DNA of 64,000 nt from Mucilaginibacter glaciei. GTDB lineage: Bacteria; Bacteroidota; Bacteroidia; Sphingobacteriales; Sphingobacteriaceae. This document shows, one piece after another, positions 18,498 through 27,820 of the stretch. The notes under the pieces were generated by a model, which did no database searches, was not told where the DNA came from, and saw nothing but the letters and a program-made list of their open reading frames with translations. The stretch is from the NCBI RefSeq assembly GCF_014773245.1, contig NZ_JACWMX010000004.1, positions 1-64,000 of the forward strand, read 5' to 3'. Every line of letters starts with the position of its first letter. Position 1 is the first letter of the stretch. The position numbers and the translations under genes are program-made.

Positions 18498-20156
18498 CTA
18501 CTTCAACACCTCGGCAATTGGCGTACCAATATTACCGTTTGGTGCCTGGATGTGCAAAAGTTGCGCTACCGTTGCAGCAATATCTGTCATGTGTGTTTCG
18601 CGGTTCAGGCTACCATGTTTAATGCCCCAACCCATAAACACCAATGGGATATGCGCATCATAAGGATTCCAGGTGCCATGTGTGGTGCCTGTTGCACCAT
18701 GCCCCGAATACCATCCCGGTTTTAAGATGATCTGGATAGCTCCGCTACGATCGGCGTTGTAACCATTGATGATGCGGGTGCGTAATTCATCAGGGATGCT
18801 TGTTGTTGTGATGCGCTGCATATCTACCGCATAAGCAATTTCCGGTTGTTTTTGCAGGTAGTCAATACACTCGGCTTTAATACCTTCGGCGCTCAGGTTC
18901 TCTTTCCTGATGGCAGCATTGTTCAAGTTAACTTGGTAGTTGCCAAAATTCAGCACCAGGTTTTTAACTTTATATTTATCTTCCAGCAGTTTGTTGAGGC
19001 CGGTACGCGCGGCAGATTCGTTCCAAACGCCTGCAGGGATGTTATGATCGATCAGAAAGGTGGGGTTATGTGCTGCAGCGTGATCAGCTGTCAGGAAAAC
19101 GCTGTAATTACCTTTACCAACTTTCGCATCCAGGTAAGAAAAGAATGCCGACAGGTCGTTATCTAACCGCAGGTAGGTATCTTCAATTTCTACAGAATTA
19201 GGACCGTATTGGTGCCCGATATAATCTGTTGACGACAGACTAACTGCCAGAAAATCGGTCACTGCATTTTTACCCAGGTTTTCGCCCTCTACGGTGGCTT
19301 TTGCCAGGTCGAGCGTCATTGTGTTTCCGTAAGGCGTACTGCGGATCATTCCCATTTTACCGTTATACAAGGCTGATGTTTTAACCGGGAGGGTTGGCGC
19401 GTCTGTGCCGGCAAATTTGCCTTCATATCTTGGGCTGTTATCCGGTGCGCTTTGTATATAAGTACCGATAGGGTAAAGCGCATTCCAGTCCTGTTTTAAG
19501 TATTTTTCGGCGGGTTTACTTGCATTGAACGCTTTCATCCAGTTGGGCAGGTCGGTCATGTAATAGGTGCTGGTGATCCAGTTGCCGGTAGCATCGTCAA
19601 ACCAATAAGCGGCATTAGCTGCATGGCCGCCCGGCAAGATACCGCCGCGGTCTTTTAAAGCGATCCCGATCACTTTTGAACGGAAGTTGGTTGCTAAACG
19701 TAGCTCATCTGTAACTGTACTGGCCAATAGATTACGAGGCGACATTTTGCCGGCGATTGACGTACTTCCCACGCCAACAACGGTGCTGTCGTCCGTACAA
19801 TACATTGATTTTCCCGTAGCCTGGATGGTCCAGTCGTTACCGGCAATACCGTGGATAGAAGGAACCGAACCTGTATAAACACAGGTATGCCCCGCAGCCG
19901 TAACGGTAGGGATATAAGGCACCAGCGTATTCTCGCAGGTAAAACCTTCGTTCAGCATGCGTTTAAAGCCTCCTGCCTGATAGCGGTCGTAAAAACGGTA
20001 CAGATAATCCCAGCGCATCTGGTCGACCACCAAACCAACCACCAGCTTAGGGCGCAGCAAAGTTTGATTAACAGCAGCAGTTGTTTTTTTGGTTTGTGCC
20101 GATAAATTAAATACAGCGATGGCGAAGGTTAGGGTAAGCAGGGCTCTGATCTTCAT
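18498..20156 (-). CDS. PafA-type alkaline phosphatase, secreted
   Basis: About 552 residues with a signal peptide (MKIRALLTLTFAIAVFNLSAQ, start chosen at ATG 20156). It belongs to the alkaline phosphatase/phosphodiesterase superfamily, PafA branch: VVDQMRWDYLYRFYDRY with the first metal Asp, then YIPTVTAAGHT, whose Thr near residue 86 is the expected nucleophile. HSVPSIHG-like and LTADHAAAHNP blocks supply metal ligands. PafA-type enzymes release phosphate from many monoesters in the periplasm and are widespread in Bacteroidota. No Pho-type operator was recognised. Confidence 0.92.
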   Translation of the reverse strand: MKIRALLTLTFAIAVFNLSAQTKKTTAAVNQTLLRPKLVVGLVVDQMRWDYLYRFYDRYQAGGFKRMLNEGFTCENTLVPYIPTVTAAGHTCVYTGSVPSIHGIAGNDWTIQATGKSMYCTDDSTVVGVGSTSIAGKMSPRNLLASTVTDELRLATNFRSKVIGIALKDRGGILPGGHAANAAYWFDDATGNWITSTYYMTDLPNWMKAFNASKPAEKYLKQDWNALYPIGTYIQSAPDNSPRYEGKFAGTDAPTLPVKTSALYNGKMGMIRSTPYGNTMTLDLAKATVEGENLGKNAVTDFLAVSLSSTDYIGHQYGPNSVEIEDTYLRLDNDLSAFFSYLDAKVGKGNYSVFLTADHAAAHNPTFLIDHNIPAGVWNESAARTGLNKLLEDKYKVKNLVLNFGNYQVNLNNAAIRKENLSAEGIKAECIDYLQKQPEIAYAVDMQRITTTSIPDELRTRIINGYNADRSGAIQIILKPGWYSGHGATGTTHGTWNPYDAHIPLVFMGWGIKHGSLNRETHMTDIAATVAQLLHIQAPNGNIGTPIAEVLK

Positions 20157-20248
20157 TCTAAGTAATTTTGAGAAAGGCAAATATCATAAAAGCATTTAAA
20201 AATCAATGTGATTTTTGCGTTACCGTGGTGTTAAACCATTTCACGCCG

Positions 20249-21343
20249 CTATTCCAAAAAAGTAAGCAAAGCATGCTGACTGGCCGTATGCAGATCGCGC
20301 CATATCCGGTTGATCTCGGTATCGGGCGATGCCGCTAAAAGGCCACAATAGGGATAAAGCTCATCCACACACCCACGCGCTGTTTTGGCTAATACCCTGC
20401 TGGCGCTGCTAACTGCTTTTAACAAACCTTGGTTTTGCGCATCTTGCCAGGAGGCGTCCACAGCGGCAAAAAACGCAGTGCGGGCCTTGTTCAGCAAATC
20501 AGTGCAGGAGGTTAAGGCATCATTCATCACCAAAACATTAGCCCCGTTCACCCGCCGCAGGTTGGTTGCCTTATTTGCAAAGGCGGATACGCACAGATCC
20601 ATAAAATGCACAGCCATGCCCGATAGGTTAGCCGCCAGCGTAGCTTCGGCCAGTTGCATAAAAGGGTAAATGTATAACTGTTCTTTAACTACAGCGGCAT
20701 CAGGCTCTATTTCAAAGCAACGGCTTTTATCAACATACAGGTTGTTTATACTGTAAGCATCGCTGCCGGTAGCCATCATGCCGATATATTTCCAGCCTTT
20801 AAGTAGTTGCACATCGTTACGATCAATAACAAATGGCAGTATCAACGGCGCGCCATCTGCATTTAACATCGCACTATTATTACTTATAATTTCGCAATTA
20901 ACAGTAATATGCGTGGCGTGGTGCACGCCACTGGCATATTTCCAGCTGCCATTGATCAGGTAGCCATTTCCGCTTACGGTAGCTGTGCCAGTTGCCGCAC
21001 CGCTCCCTGCCAGGCAGGCTTTTTTATCATGATAAATTTCCCGAGCTAAATCCGGCTCCATGAACCCGCCGAACCAGCCTGCACCGCAGCATAATGTTAC
21101 TACCCAGCCCAGGCTGCCATCGGCCCAGCTTAAGGCTTCTTCGGTTTTAACTAGTTCCGGCAGCGGGGTTTGTAAACCGCCATAGCTTGCAGGCGCTAAT
21201 AAATTAAACCATTGCTGCTTATAAACCAATTCCAGCTGCGCCGGGTGAAGCTGGCCTAATGCTTCTGCCGCCGGGGCGTGCTCCCTGATCGTATTAACCC
21301 AATCAGAGCTTAATAATATGGATGGGTGGTGGATTTGACTCAT
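20249..21343 (-). CDS. Acyl-CoA-dehydrogenase-fold flavoprotein, third gene of the TPP-riboswitch operon
   Basis: 364 residues. The middle beta domain (CLAGSGAATGTATVSGNGYLI ... GSWKYASGVHHATH) and the C-terminal helical part ending RIWRDLHTASQHALL match acyl-CoA dehydrogenases of the Acyl-CoA_dh_2 type. That subgroup includes flavin-dependent monooxygenases such as HpaA/DszC-like proteins rather than beta-oxidation enzymes, and the usual catalytic Glu is not evident. It starts 1 bp after the PnuC stop, so it is part of the thiamine-regulated operon. A role in processing thiamine or a thiamine breakdown product is inferred only from this position. Confidence 0.82.
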   Translation of the reverse strand: MSQIHHPSILLSSDWVNTIREHAPAAEALGQLHPAQLELVYKQQWFNLLAPASYGGLQTPLPELVKTEEALSWADGSLGWVVTLCCGAGWFGGFMEPDLAREIYHDKKACLAGSGAATGTATVSGNGYLINGSWKYASGVHHATHITVNCEIISNNSAMLNADGAPLILPFVIDRNDVQLLKGWKYIGMMATGSDAYSINNLYVDKSRCFEIEPDAAVVKEQLYIYPFMQLAEATLAANLSGMAVHFMDLCVSAFANKATNLRRVNGANVLVMNDALTSCTDLLNKARTAFFAAVDASWQDAQNQGLLKAVSSASRVLAKTARGCVDELYPYCGLLAASPDTEINRIWRDLHTASQHALLTFLE

Positions 21344-21344
21344 C

Positions 21345-21962
21345 TTAAATAGTTTGGGTTAATTGGTCCCGGCGGATGATCTTACACCAGTCGACATATC
21401 CAAAAATAGCCACCACAAATAAAACGATCGTCAATAGGCCGAATAGTGCCAGATCCTTGTGAAACAATAGCGGTATAGCAAACAGGTTGCTGATGTTGAG
21501 CAAGACCCAGTTTTCTATTTTGCGCCTTGCCAGCAGCCACATCCCCGCCCAGGCGGTTGATGATACCCAGGCATCCCAAACAGGTACCGTTGATGTTGTA
21601 AAATTGATGAGCAATAAGTATAACATGCCCCAACCCGCAAAAACAATTAGCAGCGTAATGATCCATTCCCTGCGATTGGAGTAACTTACCTTTACTGGCG
21701 GTTCGCCGCGTTTTTTAATCCAGTAGTACCAGCCGTAAACACTCATCACTACATAGTAACCGTTTAACAAACATTCGGCATAAAGGGCGGCATTCAGCAG
21801 CAGGTATATAGATATCAAAGTAGCGGCTATACCGGTTGGGTATAGCCACACTTTATTTGCCTTTGCCAGCAGCACTTCTGCAACGCCTAATAGCACCGCC
21901 GCCCATTCCAGCCACGTGGTGGCCTTAAATTGGTTGAGGAAAAGATTTATCCAGCTTTGCAT
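21345..21962 (-). CDS. pnuT: PnuC-family transporter, probably thiamine-specific (PnuT)
   Basis: A 205-residue protein with about seven membrane segments and the PnuC signature region (YGWYYWIKKRGEPPVKVSY and LARRKIENWVLLNISNL). PnuC proteins move vitamins such as nicotinamide riboside by facilitated diffusion; the PnuT subgroup carries thiamine and in Bacteroidota is typically under TPP control. Here it follows the TonB receptor gene by 8 bp and is downstream of a TPP riboswitch, which supports thiamine as substrate. The sequence alone does not prove it. Confidence 0.88.
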   Translation of the reverse strand: MQSWINLFLNQFKATTWLEWAAVLLGVAEVLLAKANKVWLYPTGIAATLISIYLLLNAALYAECLLNGYYVVMSVYGWYYWIKKRGEPPVKVSYSNRREWIITLLIVFAGWGMLYLLLINFTTSTVPVWDAWVSSTAWAGMWLLARRKIENWVLLNISNLFAIPLLFHKDLALFGLLTIVLFVVAIFGYVDWCKIIRRDQLTQTI

Positions 21963-21970
21963 GGCTGTAC

Positions 21971-24415
21971 TTAAAAACTTAAACTAACCGATGCCAGGAA
22001 ATTGCGCCCCGCCTGCGGGAAATAATAGTTATAGTTAACTACCCGCCCGCCTTCGATATCCGGGTAGGTTGCCCCGTTGGCCTCATACTGCTGGTTAAAA
22101 ATATTGTTCAGCAATAAGCCTACCCCAATATTTTTAACCGACCGTACACTGAAATTATAACGCAGCCTGATATCGGTTACCAGGTAACTATCTAATTGGC
22201 GGTTGGTTACAAAACGGTTACCCGCAGCTACCGGGAATGCCGCCGGGTTAGTGTTCATGGTATTGTCCAGGTACTGACTGCTCACATAGCGGTCTATAAA
22301 AGCAATCTCACCACCTTTTATCGGGGTGATGCTAATCTCGCTCGATGCCGTAAACGATGGCGAGAAAGCAATCGTGGTTTTCTTTAAAAAGATCTCGGCC
22401 TGGGTGCCGTCGTCATAGTTATTTAAAAACTGGCTATAGTTTTTGATCTTATTAGTACTTAAGGTTGCAGTTGCACCCCAGCTGATGGCTTTGGTAATTC
22501 TGACCTTGCCGTCAACCTCCACACCTGCACGGTAGCTATTGTCTACATTGTTACGGATCTGCGCGCCCACATCGTTTAACGATCCGGTTAGTATCAGCTG
22601 GTTTTTATACAGCATATAAAAGCCGTTAATGCCGCCTTTAAATATATTGTTGCTGATGCGGTATCCTGCTTCAAAATCTTTCAGGTTTTCGGGCTTTGGC
22701 CTGCTGTCCGGTGTACTGTTGGTGTAGTCGTCCCGGTTAGGCTCGTGGTTACCCACTGCGAAGGATGCGTAAACGTTATTATGCTCATCAATCTCATAAG
22801 TGATGCCCGCTTTGGGGTTAAAGAAGTTGAGCGTTGCATTTTGCTGCACGTTCTTCAAATTCCTGTCGAACCCTAAGAAAGAGTAATAAATACGGCGGTA
22901 TTGCATATCGGCAAAAAGGGTAACGTCGCCCAACTTGTATTCGCCACGGGCAAAAATGTTAAAATCGTTCTTTTTAGCATCATCACGATAGTATTCGTAA
23001 TTAGGGCCAATGCCTGCACTTTGTTTTGTATAAATAATATTGCCAAAATGCGCGCCGGTATACTGGTTATAAGCACCGCCTAACGTAAAGTTAAGGGCAC
23101 TGGTTGGCAGGTATTTTAAGGCATAGGTAACGCCGTAAAAGTCGTTATCCAGCCAGCGGCGGCGGGCCAAATCAGTATTGGTGATGGTAGTACCGCCTAT
23201 GGTTACAGGTGTTAAACCGTATTCGGCAACGGCCGCATTAGTTTTATACTCTTCATAGTAGCCTTTGCCTTTGGTATAATGCAAAGCTCCGCTAAAAGAC
23301 ACCTTGTCGGATAGCTTTTGATCATACAGTAACTGGTAATGGTTTTGCAGGTAATCATCTACCTGGTCTTTATAATAACTGCCATCGGGTAAGGTACCCA
23401 AGTCATTATAAGTCCGATGGTTGGGGATGTTATTGTCTCCGATGATATAATCGGGGATACCGTTCCATGCCTGGTTAGTGCGCTCGTAGCCCGAAAAGAT
23501 ATTAGCCCTTAACGTACTGTTTTTGCCATAGTATGCACCGCTTACGAAAAATGATTTTAACTGCGAGGAGGCGTGGTCGATGTAACCATCGGAACGGATG
23601 CGCGATAAGCGCCCGTCGACACTAAAGTGGCCGCCCATTAAGCCCGTACCCAGGTTAATGGTGTTTTTTACCGTACCGAATGAACCTGCCGAGTTATTGA
23701 TATCGGCATAGCCCGTATCGCGGCGGGTAGTAGTTTGAATGTTGATACTACCGCCAAACGCGCCTGCGCCATTGGTTGATGTACCCACGCCGCGCTGAAT
23801 CTGGATGTTGTTGATAGACGAGGCAATATCCGGCAGATCGACAAAGTACGATCCCTGGCTTTCCGAATCATTGTACGGGATGCCGTTAATGGTTACGTTT
23901 ACCCTTGTAGCGTCGCTGCCGCGGATACGGATACCGGTGTAGCCTACGCCCGCGCCTGCATCAGAAGTAACCACTACCGATGGGGTTTGGGTAAGCAGGA
24001 AGGGCAGGTCCTGCCCGAAGTTATTCTTTTCCAGATCCTTTTTATTCAGGTTGGCAAACGCTGTAGGCGAATTTTTACCGGCACGGGTGGCTGTGACGGT
24101 AACTTCTTCAGCACTGAACATGGCGTTGGTGAGCGATACGTTAACGACCTGGTTGCCAGCAAGCCTGATGGATGTGCTTGTTACCTGGTAACCAATGTAA
24201 CTTGCCTTAATAATGTAGGTTGCAGCCGGCAAGTTGGTTAGCTGGTAATTGCCGTTTACATCTGTTTGAGTGTTAACCAATGGGTTAACGAGCGTTACCG
24301 TTGCGCCGGCCAAAGCTTCGCCGGATTGATTAGTGACTTTACCACTAATAGTGAATTGGGCCGAGGCCAGGACAGGCAGCAGCAGGGCGAATAGCGCCGA
24401 AAGTAAATTTTTCAA
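21971..24415 (-). CDS. TonB-dependent outer-membrane receptor, probably for thiamine
   Basis: 814 residues: signal peptide ending in SAQ near residue 20, a carboxypeptidase-regulatory-like domain (about 22-100), a plug domain with VTINGIPYNDSESQGSYFVDLPDI, and a 22-strand barrel ending in GRNFLASVSLSF with a terminal Phe. It is a classical receptor, not SusC-type, since there is no SusD partner. The upstream TPP riboswitch and the downstream PnuC gene make it the likely outer-membrane importer of thiamine or a thiamine derivative. Confidence 0.92.
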   Translation of the reverse strand: MKNLLSALFALLLPVLASAQFTISGKVTNQSGEALAGATVTLVNPLVNTQTDVNGNYQLTNLPAATYIIKASYIGYQVTSTSIRLAGNQVVNVSLTNAMFSAEEVTVTATRAGKNSPTAFANLNKKDLEKNNFGQDLPFLLTQTPSVVVTSDAGAGVGYTGIRIRGSDATRVNVTINGIPYNDSESQGSYFVDLPDIASSINNIQIQRGVGTSTNGAGAFGGSINIQTTTRRDTGYADINNSAGSFGTVKNTINLGTGLMGGHFSVDGRLSRIRSDGYIDHASSQLKSFFVSGAYYGKNSTLRANIFSGYERTNQAWNGIPDYIIGDNNIPNHRTYNDLGTLPDGSYYKDQVDDYLQNHYQLLYDQKLSDKVSFSGALHYTKGKGYYEEYKTNAAVAEYGLTPVTIGGTTITNTDLARRRWLDNDFYGVTYALKYLPTSALNFTLGGAYNQYTGAHFGNIIYTKQSAGIGPNYEYYRDDAKKNDFNIFARGEYKLGDVTLFADMQYRRIYYSFLGFDRNLKNVQQNATLNFFNPKAGITYEIDEHNNVYASFAVGNHEPNRDDYTNSTPDSRPKPENLKDFEAGYRISNNIFKGGINGFYMLYKNQLILTGSLNDVGAQIRNNVDNSYRAGVEVDGKVRITKAISWGATATLSTNKIKNYSQFLNNYDDGTQAEIFLKKTTIAFSPSFTASSEISITPIKGGEIAFIDRYVSSQYLDNTMNTNPAAFPVAAGNRFVTNRQLDSYLVTDIRLRYNFSVRSVKNIGVGLLLNNIFNQQYEANGATYPDIEGGRVVNYNYYFPQAGRNFLASVSLSF

Positions 24416-24483
24416 AATGTGTTAAACAATAAAATAGTTAAACCATCTGCTCGCCGGGATAAAACGGCAGTACACTTAACTTG

Positions 24484-24690
24484 TTACCTCTCCCTACGCC
24501 GGCATTACCCGGATCAGGTGCATGAGTTGAGTTATAAGTGGTAAGTGATCAGTTGTGAGTTTTAAAACTCATTACTCAAAACACAATACTCGTAACTAAA
24601 CACAATGGGTTTGATCTCAGCCTGTCTTTCAGTTTGGTAAAATAACCTGCAGATTATTTTGTTGACCAAAGCAAGGCACCCCTTGAGAAT
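24484..24690 (-). promoter_or_regulatory. TPP riboswitch (THI element) with a large internal insertion
   Basis: Read leftward from 24690: P1, the GGGGTGCC block (24675-24682), a long P3 arm, CTGAGA (24614-24619), ACCC (24607-24610), then after an 86-nt insertion CACCTGATCCGGG (from 24520) and TAATGCCGGCGTAGGGAGAG (ending near 24487). These blocks match the conserved TPP aptamer closely. It lies 70 bp upstream of the TonB receptor start and should repress the operon when thiamine pyrophosphate is high. The region nearest the gene has no clear terminator, so translational control is likely. Confidence 0.93.
24523..24605. repeat. Palindromic insertion within the TPP aptamer
   Basis: A quasi-palindrome centred on the perfect 14-mer GAGTTTTAAAACTC (24557-24570). 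Its arms are rich in GAGT/ACTC words on each side. It lies between the ACCC block and the CACCTGATC block, where a TPP riboswitch normally has about four or five nucleotides. It should fold as one long hairpin. Confidence 0.7.
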
Positions 24691-24697
24691 TATGTGG

Positions 24698-24705
24698 CAA
24701 AGATA
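24698..24705 (-). promoter_or_regulatory. -7 promoter element of the riboswitch operon
   Basis: TATCTTTG read leftward is an exact TAnnTTTG match, placing transcription start just before the first helix of the aptamer. No TTTG is found at the usual upstream spacing; that region is occupied by the 24711-24801 repeat. Confidence 0.6.
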
Positions 24706-24710
24706 GAAAT

Positions 24711-24801
24711 GATTTCGGATTTCGGATGTTCAATTTCGGATTTACAGGTAATGACCTTATCTGTTTTTAATTTCGAAATCAAAAATTCGAAATTCGAAAT
24801 C
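24711..24801. repeat. Word-palindrome element between the riboswitch operon and aspS
   Basis: Left arm 24711-24743 is built on GATTTCGGA-type words, and right arm 24769-24801 on TTCGAAATC-type words; the arms are imperfect inverted complements around a loop of about 25 nt. The element fills the space between two divergent -7 promoter elements. The whole 424-bp gap from 24416 to 24839 holds only the riboswitch, this element and the two promoters. Confidence 0.7.
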
Positions 24802-24809
24802 AAAAAACC

Positions 24810-24817
24810 TACTTTTG
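24810..24817 (+). promoter_or_regulatory. -7 promoter element of aspS
   Basis: TACTTTTG is an exact TAnnTTTG match 22 bp before the aspS start, giving a short leader. No clear TTTG lies at the upstream spacing, which falls in the palindromic repeat. Confidence 0.5.
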
Positions 24818-24839
24818 CAAACTTTTACAAATAGGACTT

Positions 24840-26594
24840 ATGCTTAGAACTTACACCTGCGGGCAATTAAATATCAGCAATTTAGGTGAAACAGTAACGC
24901 TTTGCGGCTGGGTACAAAAATCACGTGATTTGGGCGGTACTACCTTTATTGATGTACGCGACAGATACGGTTTAACCCAGTTAGTTTTGAATACAGATAC
25001 GGATGCCAGCCTCCGCGAAGCCGGCCGCCAGCTGGGCCGCGAGTTTGTTATAAAGGTTACCGGAACTGTGGTTGAGCGTTCTAACAAAAACACCAAGATC
25101 CCTACCGGCGAAATAGAAATTACTATTACCGAACTGGAAATTTTAAACTCCAGTAAGATCCCTCCCTTTTTAATAGAGGATGAAACCGATGGCGGTGAAG
25201 AGCTGCGCGCCAAATACCGCTATCTGGACCTGCGCCGTAACCCTATCCGCAACAATTTGGTATTACGCCATAAAATGGCACAGGAGATCCGCAAATATTT
25301 AGATGGACTTGACTTTATTGAGGTGGAGACACCGGTGCTGATCAAATCGACGCCTGAAGGTGCGCGCGATTTTGTGGTACCCAGCCGCATGAACCCGGGC
25401 GAGTTTTACGCCCTGCCGCAATCGCCACAAACATTTAAACAACTATTGATGGTGAGTGGCTTTGACCGCTATTTCCAGATTGTGAAATGTTTTAGGGATG
25501 AGGATTTGCGTGCCGACCGCCAGCCAGAGTTTACCCAGATAGACTGTGAAATGTCGTTCATTACGCAAGAGGATATCCTGAATATATTTGAGGGTTTAAC
25601 CCGCCACCTGTTCAGCACCGTAAAGGGTTTAGAACTGGGCAATTTCCCGAGGATGCAGTATGCCGATGCCATGCGTTTATATGGGTCTGACAAGCCCGAC
25701 ACCCGTTTCGGGATGCAGTTTGTTGAATTGAACGATGTGGTTAAAGGCAAAAACTTCAGCATTTTTGATAACGCCGAACTGGTTGTAGGTATTAATGCCA
25801 AAGGCTGCGCAAACTATACCCGCAAGCAAATTGATGAATTAACCGAATGGATGAAACGCCCGCAAATTGGCGCCACAGGGCTGATCTACGCCCGCCACAA
25901 TGAAGATGGCTCCATCAAATCATCCGTAGATAAATTTTACAATGAAGAAGAACTGGCCAAATGGAGCGCCGCTTTTGAAACAGAACCCGGCGATTTAATT
26001 TTGATACTGGCCGGCCAAACTGATAAGGTACGCAAGCAACTGAACGAACTGCGTTTAGAGATTGGAAGCCGTTTAGGCTCACGCGACAAGAATAAGTTTG
26101 CGCCGCTTTGGGTGCTTGATTTCCCGCTGTTGGAGTGGGACGAAGAAACAGAGCGTTACCACGCTATGCACCACCCTTTCACGTCGCCAAAACCGGAGGA
26201 TATCGCATTGCTGGATACCGACCCTAAAAACGTGCGCGCCAATGCGTACGATTTGGTGATCAACGGTACAGAGATTGGCGGTGGCTCTATCCGGATTCAT
26301 GACCGCGCCTTACAATCGCTAATGTTTAAGCACCTGGGCTTTTCGCCGGAAGAGGCGCAGAAACAGTTCGGCTTTTTAATGGATGCCTTTGAATTTGGTG
26401 CGCCGCCGCATGGTGGTATCGCCTTCGGTTTTGATAGGTTAACCTCTATCTTCGCAGGGTTGGATTCTATCCGTGATGTGATTGCCTTTCCTAAGAACAA
26501 TTCAGGCCGTGATGTAATGATCGATTCGCCATCAACCATTGCCGATGCGCAGCTAAATGAATTAAAAATCAAGACCACTGTATCACCAGCTTAA
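24840..26594 (+). CDS. aspS: Aspartyl-tRNA synthetase
   Basis: 584 residues, the bacterial type. The N-terminal OB fold ([26 protein letters not shown]) is followed by class II motif 1, motif 2 ([18 protein letters not shown]), the bacterial GAD insertion domain, and motif 3 ([16 protein letters not shown]). It charges tRNA-Asp with aspartate. It starts at ATG 24840 with its own promoter, divergent from the riboswitch operon, and ends 20 bp before the FKBP gene, which may be cotranscribed. Confidence 0.98.
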   Translation: MLRTYTCGQLNISNLGETVTLCGWVQKSRDLGGTTFIDVRDRYGLTQLVLNTDTDASLREAGRQLGREFVIKVTGTVVERSNKNTKIPTGEIEITITELEILNSSKIPPFLIEDETDGGEELRAKYRYLDLRRNPIRNNLVLRHKMAQEIRKYLDGLDFIEVETPVLIKSTPEGARDFVVPSRMNPGEFYALPQSPQTFKQLLMVSGFDRYFQIVKCFRDEDLRADRQPEFTQIDCEMSFITQEDILNIFEGLTRHLFSTVKGLELGNFPRMQYADAMRLYGSDKPDTRFGMQFVELNDVVKGKNFSIFDNAELVVGINAKGCANYTRKQIDELTEWMKRPQIGATGLIYARHNEDGSIKSSVDKFYNEEELAKWSAAFETEPGDLILILAGQTDKVRKQLNELRLEIGSRLGSRDKNKFAPLWVLDFPLLEWDEETERYHAMHHPFTSPKPEDIALLDTDPKNVRANAYDLVINGTEIGGGSIRIHDRALQSLMFKHLGFSPEEAQKQFGFLMDAFEFGAPPHGGIAFGFDRLTSIFAGLDSIRDVIAFPKNNSGRDVMIDSPSTIADAQLNELKIKTTVSPA

Positions 26595-26614
26595 TTTTTA
26601 CCGTTAATACTATC

Positions 26615-27082
26615 ATGAAAAAATACATACTTACGCTTAGCTTCCTTGTAATAGCCTTTGCATCATGCAAAAAAGGAGATTCTTTCGACGCTGCTGCACA
26701 GGCAACAAAAGATGACGCAGCTATCCAAACCTACTTAAAAGCTAATCCAAACATTACAGCTACAAAAGACCCCAGCGGTGTTTACTATCAGGTAGTTACC
26801 CCGGGTACCGGTGCTAATCCAACTGCCAGTTCGGCTGTAACAGTCAATTATACAGGTTCGGTACTTAACGGCGGCCAATTTGCAACCGCGCTAAACCTCG
26901 CCAATAGTCCCCTAACGGGTTTAATAGCCGGCTGGCAAATAGGTATCCCCAAAGTTAAAGCGGGCGGGCGTATTTTGTTAATTATACCATCAGCTTATGG
27001 TTACGGTAACAACTCGCCCGCCGCCGCCATACCCGCCAACTCCGTATTGATATTTACTATTGACCTTTTAAGTTTTCAATAG
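26615..27082 (+). CDS. FKBP-type peptidyl-prolyl isomerase lipoprotein
   Basis: 155 residues with a lipoprotein signal (MKKYILTLSFLVIAFASC, Cys at 18). An FKBP domain follows: SAVTVNYTGSVLNGGQF, then GWQIGIPKVKAGGRILLIIPSAYGYG and IPANSVLIFTIDLL. It probably assists protein folding on the periplasmic face. The domain is short and close to the minimal FKBP; the ligand-facing DxS segment is replaced by TALNLANSPL, so activity may be weak. A terminator follows at 27102. Confidence 0.9.
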   Translation: MKKYILTLSFLVIAFASCKKGDSFDAAAQATKDDAAIQTYLKANPNITATKDPSGVYYQVVTPGTGANPTASSAVTVNYTGSVLNGGQFATALNLANSPLTGLIAGWQIGIPKVKAGGRILLIIPSAYGYGNNSPAAAIPANSVLIFTIDLLSFQ

Positions 27083-27101
27083 TTAACAGCCTATTTTAAA
27101 T

Positions 27102-27134
27102 AAAAAAACGCTCTGTTTTGCAGGGCGTTTTTTT
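27102..27134. terminator. Bidirectional terminator between the FKBP and LytTR genes
   Basis: Stem AACGCTCTG/CAGGGCGTT with one G-U pair (27107-27115 with 27121-27129), flanked by an A-run and a T-run. It lies between convergent genes and can serve both. Confidence 0.88.
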
Positions 27135-27139
27135 GTTTT

Positions 27140-27820
27140 CTACTTTAATATTGATGTGTTATACGCCGCGCCAACAGGAACTTTTTGCTGCCCTATATGC
27201 AACTGGTGCCGCTCGGCGCGGTCAATTTTGAGTTTGTTTACAATGTATGACCGGTGCACACGCACAAATTGTGTAGCGGGTAACAACGCCAGGGTATCTG
27301 TCATGGTTAGCCGTGATAATATGGTCCGCCCATCTGCCAGAATAAAGCTCATATAGTTGCCGCCACTTTCAAGGAATAGGATCTCACTGTAATTAATCTT
27401 TATTTGCTCGTAACCCGATTTGATGAAGATACTATCTGCCGTTACCGGTTTACTGCTATGTTTGACCTGCAACAGTTCGTTTGCCTTATGGCAGGCCTTC
27501 AGGAAACGGGTAAAGGCAAATGGTTTCAGCAGATAATCTACGGCGTTCAGCTCATAACTTTGCACGGCATGTTCTGAGTAGGCCGTGGTAAAGATCACCA
27601 TTGGTTTTTGCTGCAGGCTATCCATCAGTTCCAATCCCGAGATATCGGGCATCTTAATATCCAGGAACAGCAGGTCTACCGGTTCTTTAACCAAATGATC
27701 TATCGCTTTAAAGGCGTCTGTAAAACATGCGGTAAGTTCCAGAAAAGGCACCTTGCCCGTATGTGAGCGGATCACCTCTAACGCCAGGGGTTCGTCGTCA
27801 ATAGCTATTGCTCTTATCAT
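27140..27820 (-). CDS. LytTR-family response regulator
   Basis: 226 residues. An N-terminal receiver domain has Asp-Asp (AIDDEPLA), the phospho-acceptor in LLFLDIKMPDISG (Asp near residue 55) and the Lys in LLKPF. The C-terminal LytTR DNA-binding domain (about 130-226) has IKINYSEILFLESGGNYMSF and FVRVHRSYIVNK. It is the output partner of the LytS-type kinase two genes upstream. Its start is immediately after the thioredoxin-like gene's stop, so all three genes are one operon. Confidence 0.95.
   Translation of the reverse strand: MIRAIAIDDEPLALEVIRSHTGKVPFLELTACFTDAFKAIDHLVKEPVDLLFLDIKMPDISGLELMDSLQQKPMVIFTTAYSEHAVQSYELNAVDYLLKPFAFTRFLKACHKANELLQVKHSSKPVTADSIFIKSGYEQIKINYSEILFLESGGNYMSFILADGRTILSRLTMTDTLALLPATQFVRVHRSYIVNKLKIDRAERHQLHIGQQKVPVGAAYNTSILK

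Noticed and set aside
24421..24480. Possible Rho-independent terminator after the TPP aptamer
   Set aside because: A weak CTGC/GCAG stem with no T-run was all that could be found, so transcriptional control is not supported by sequence.
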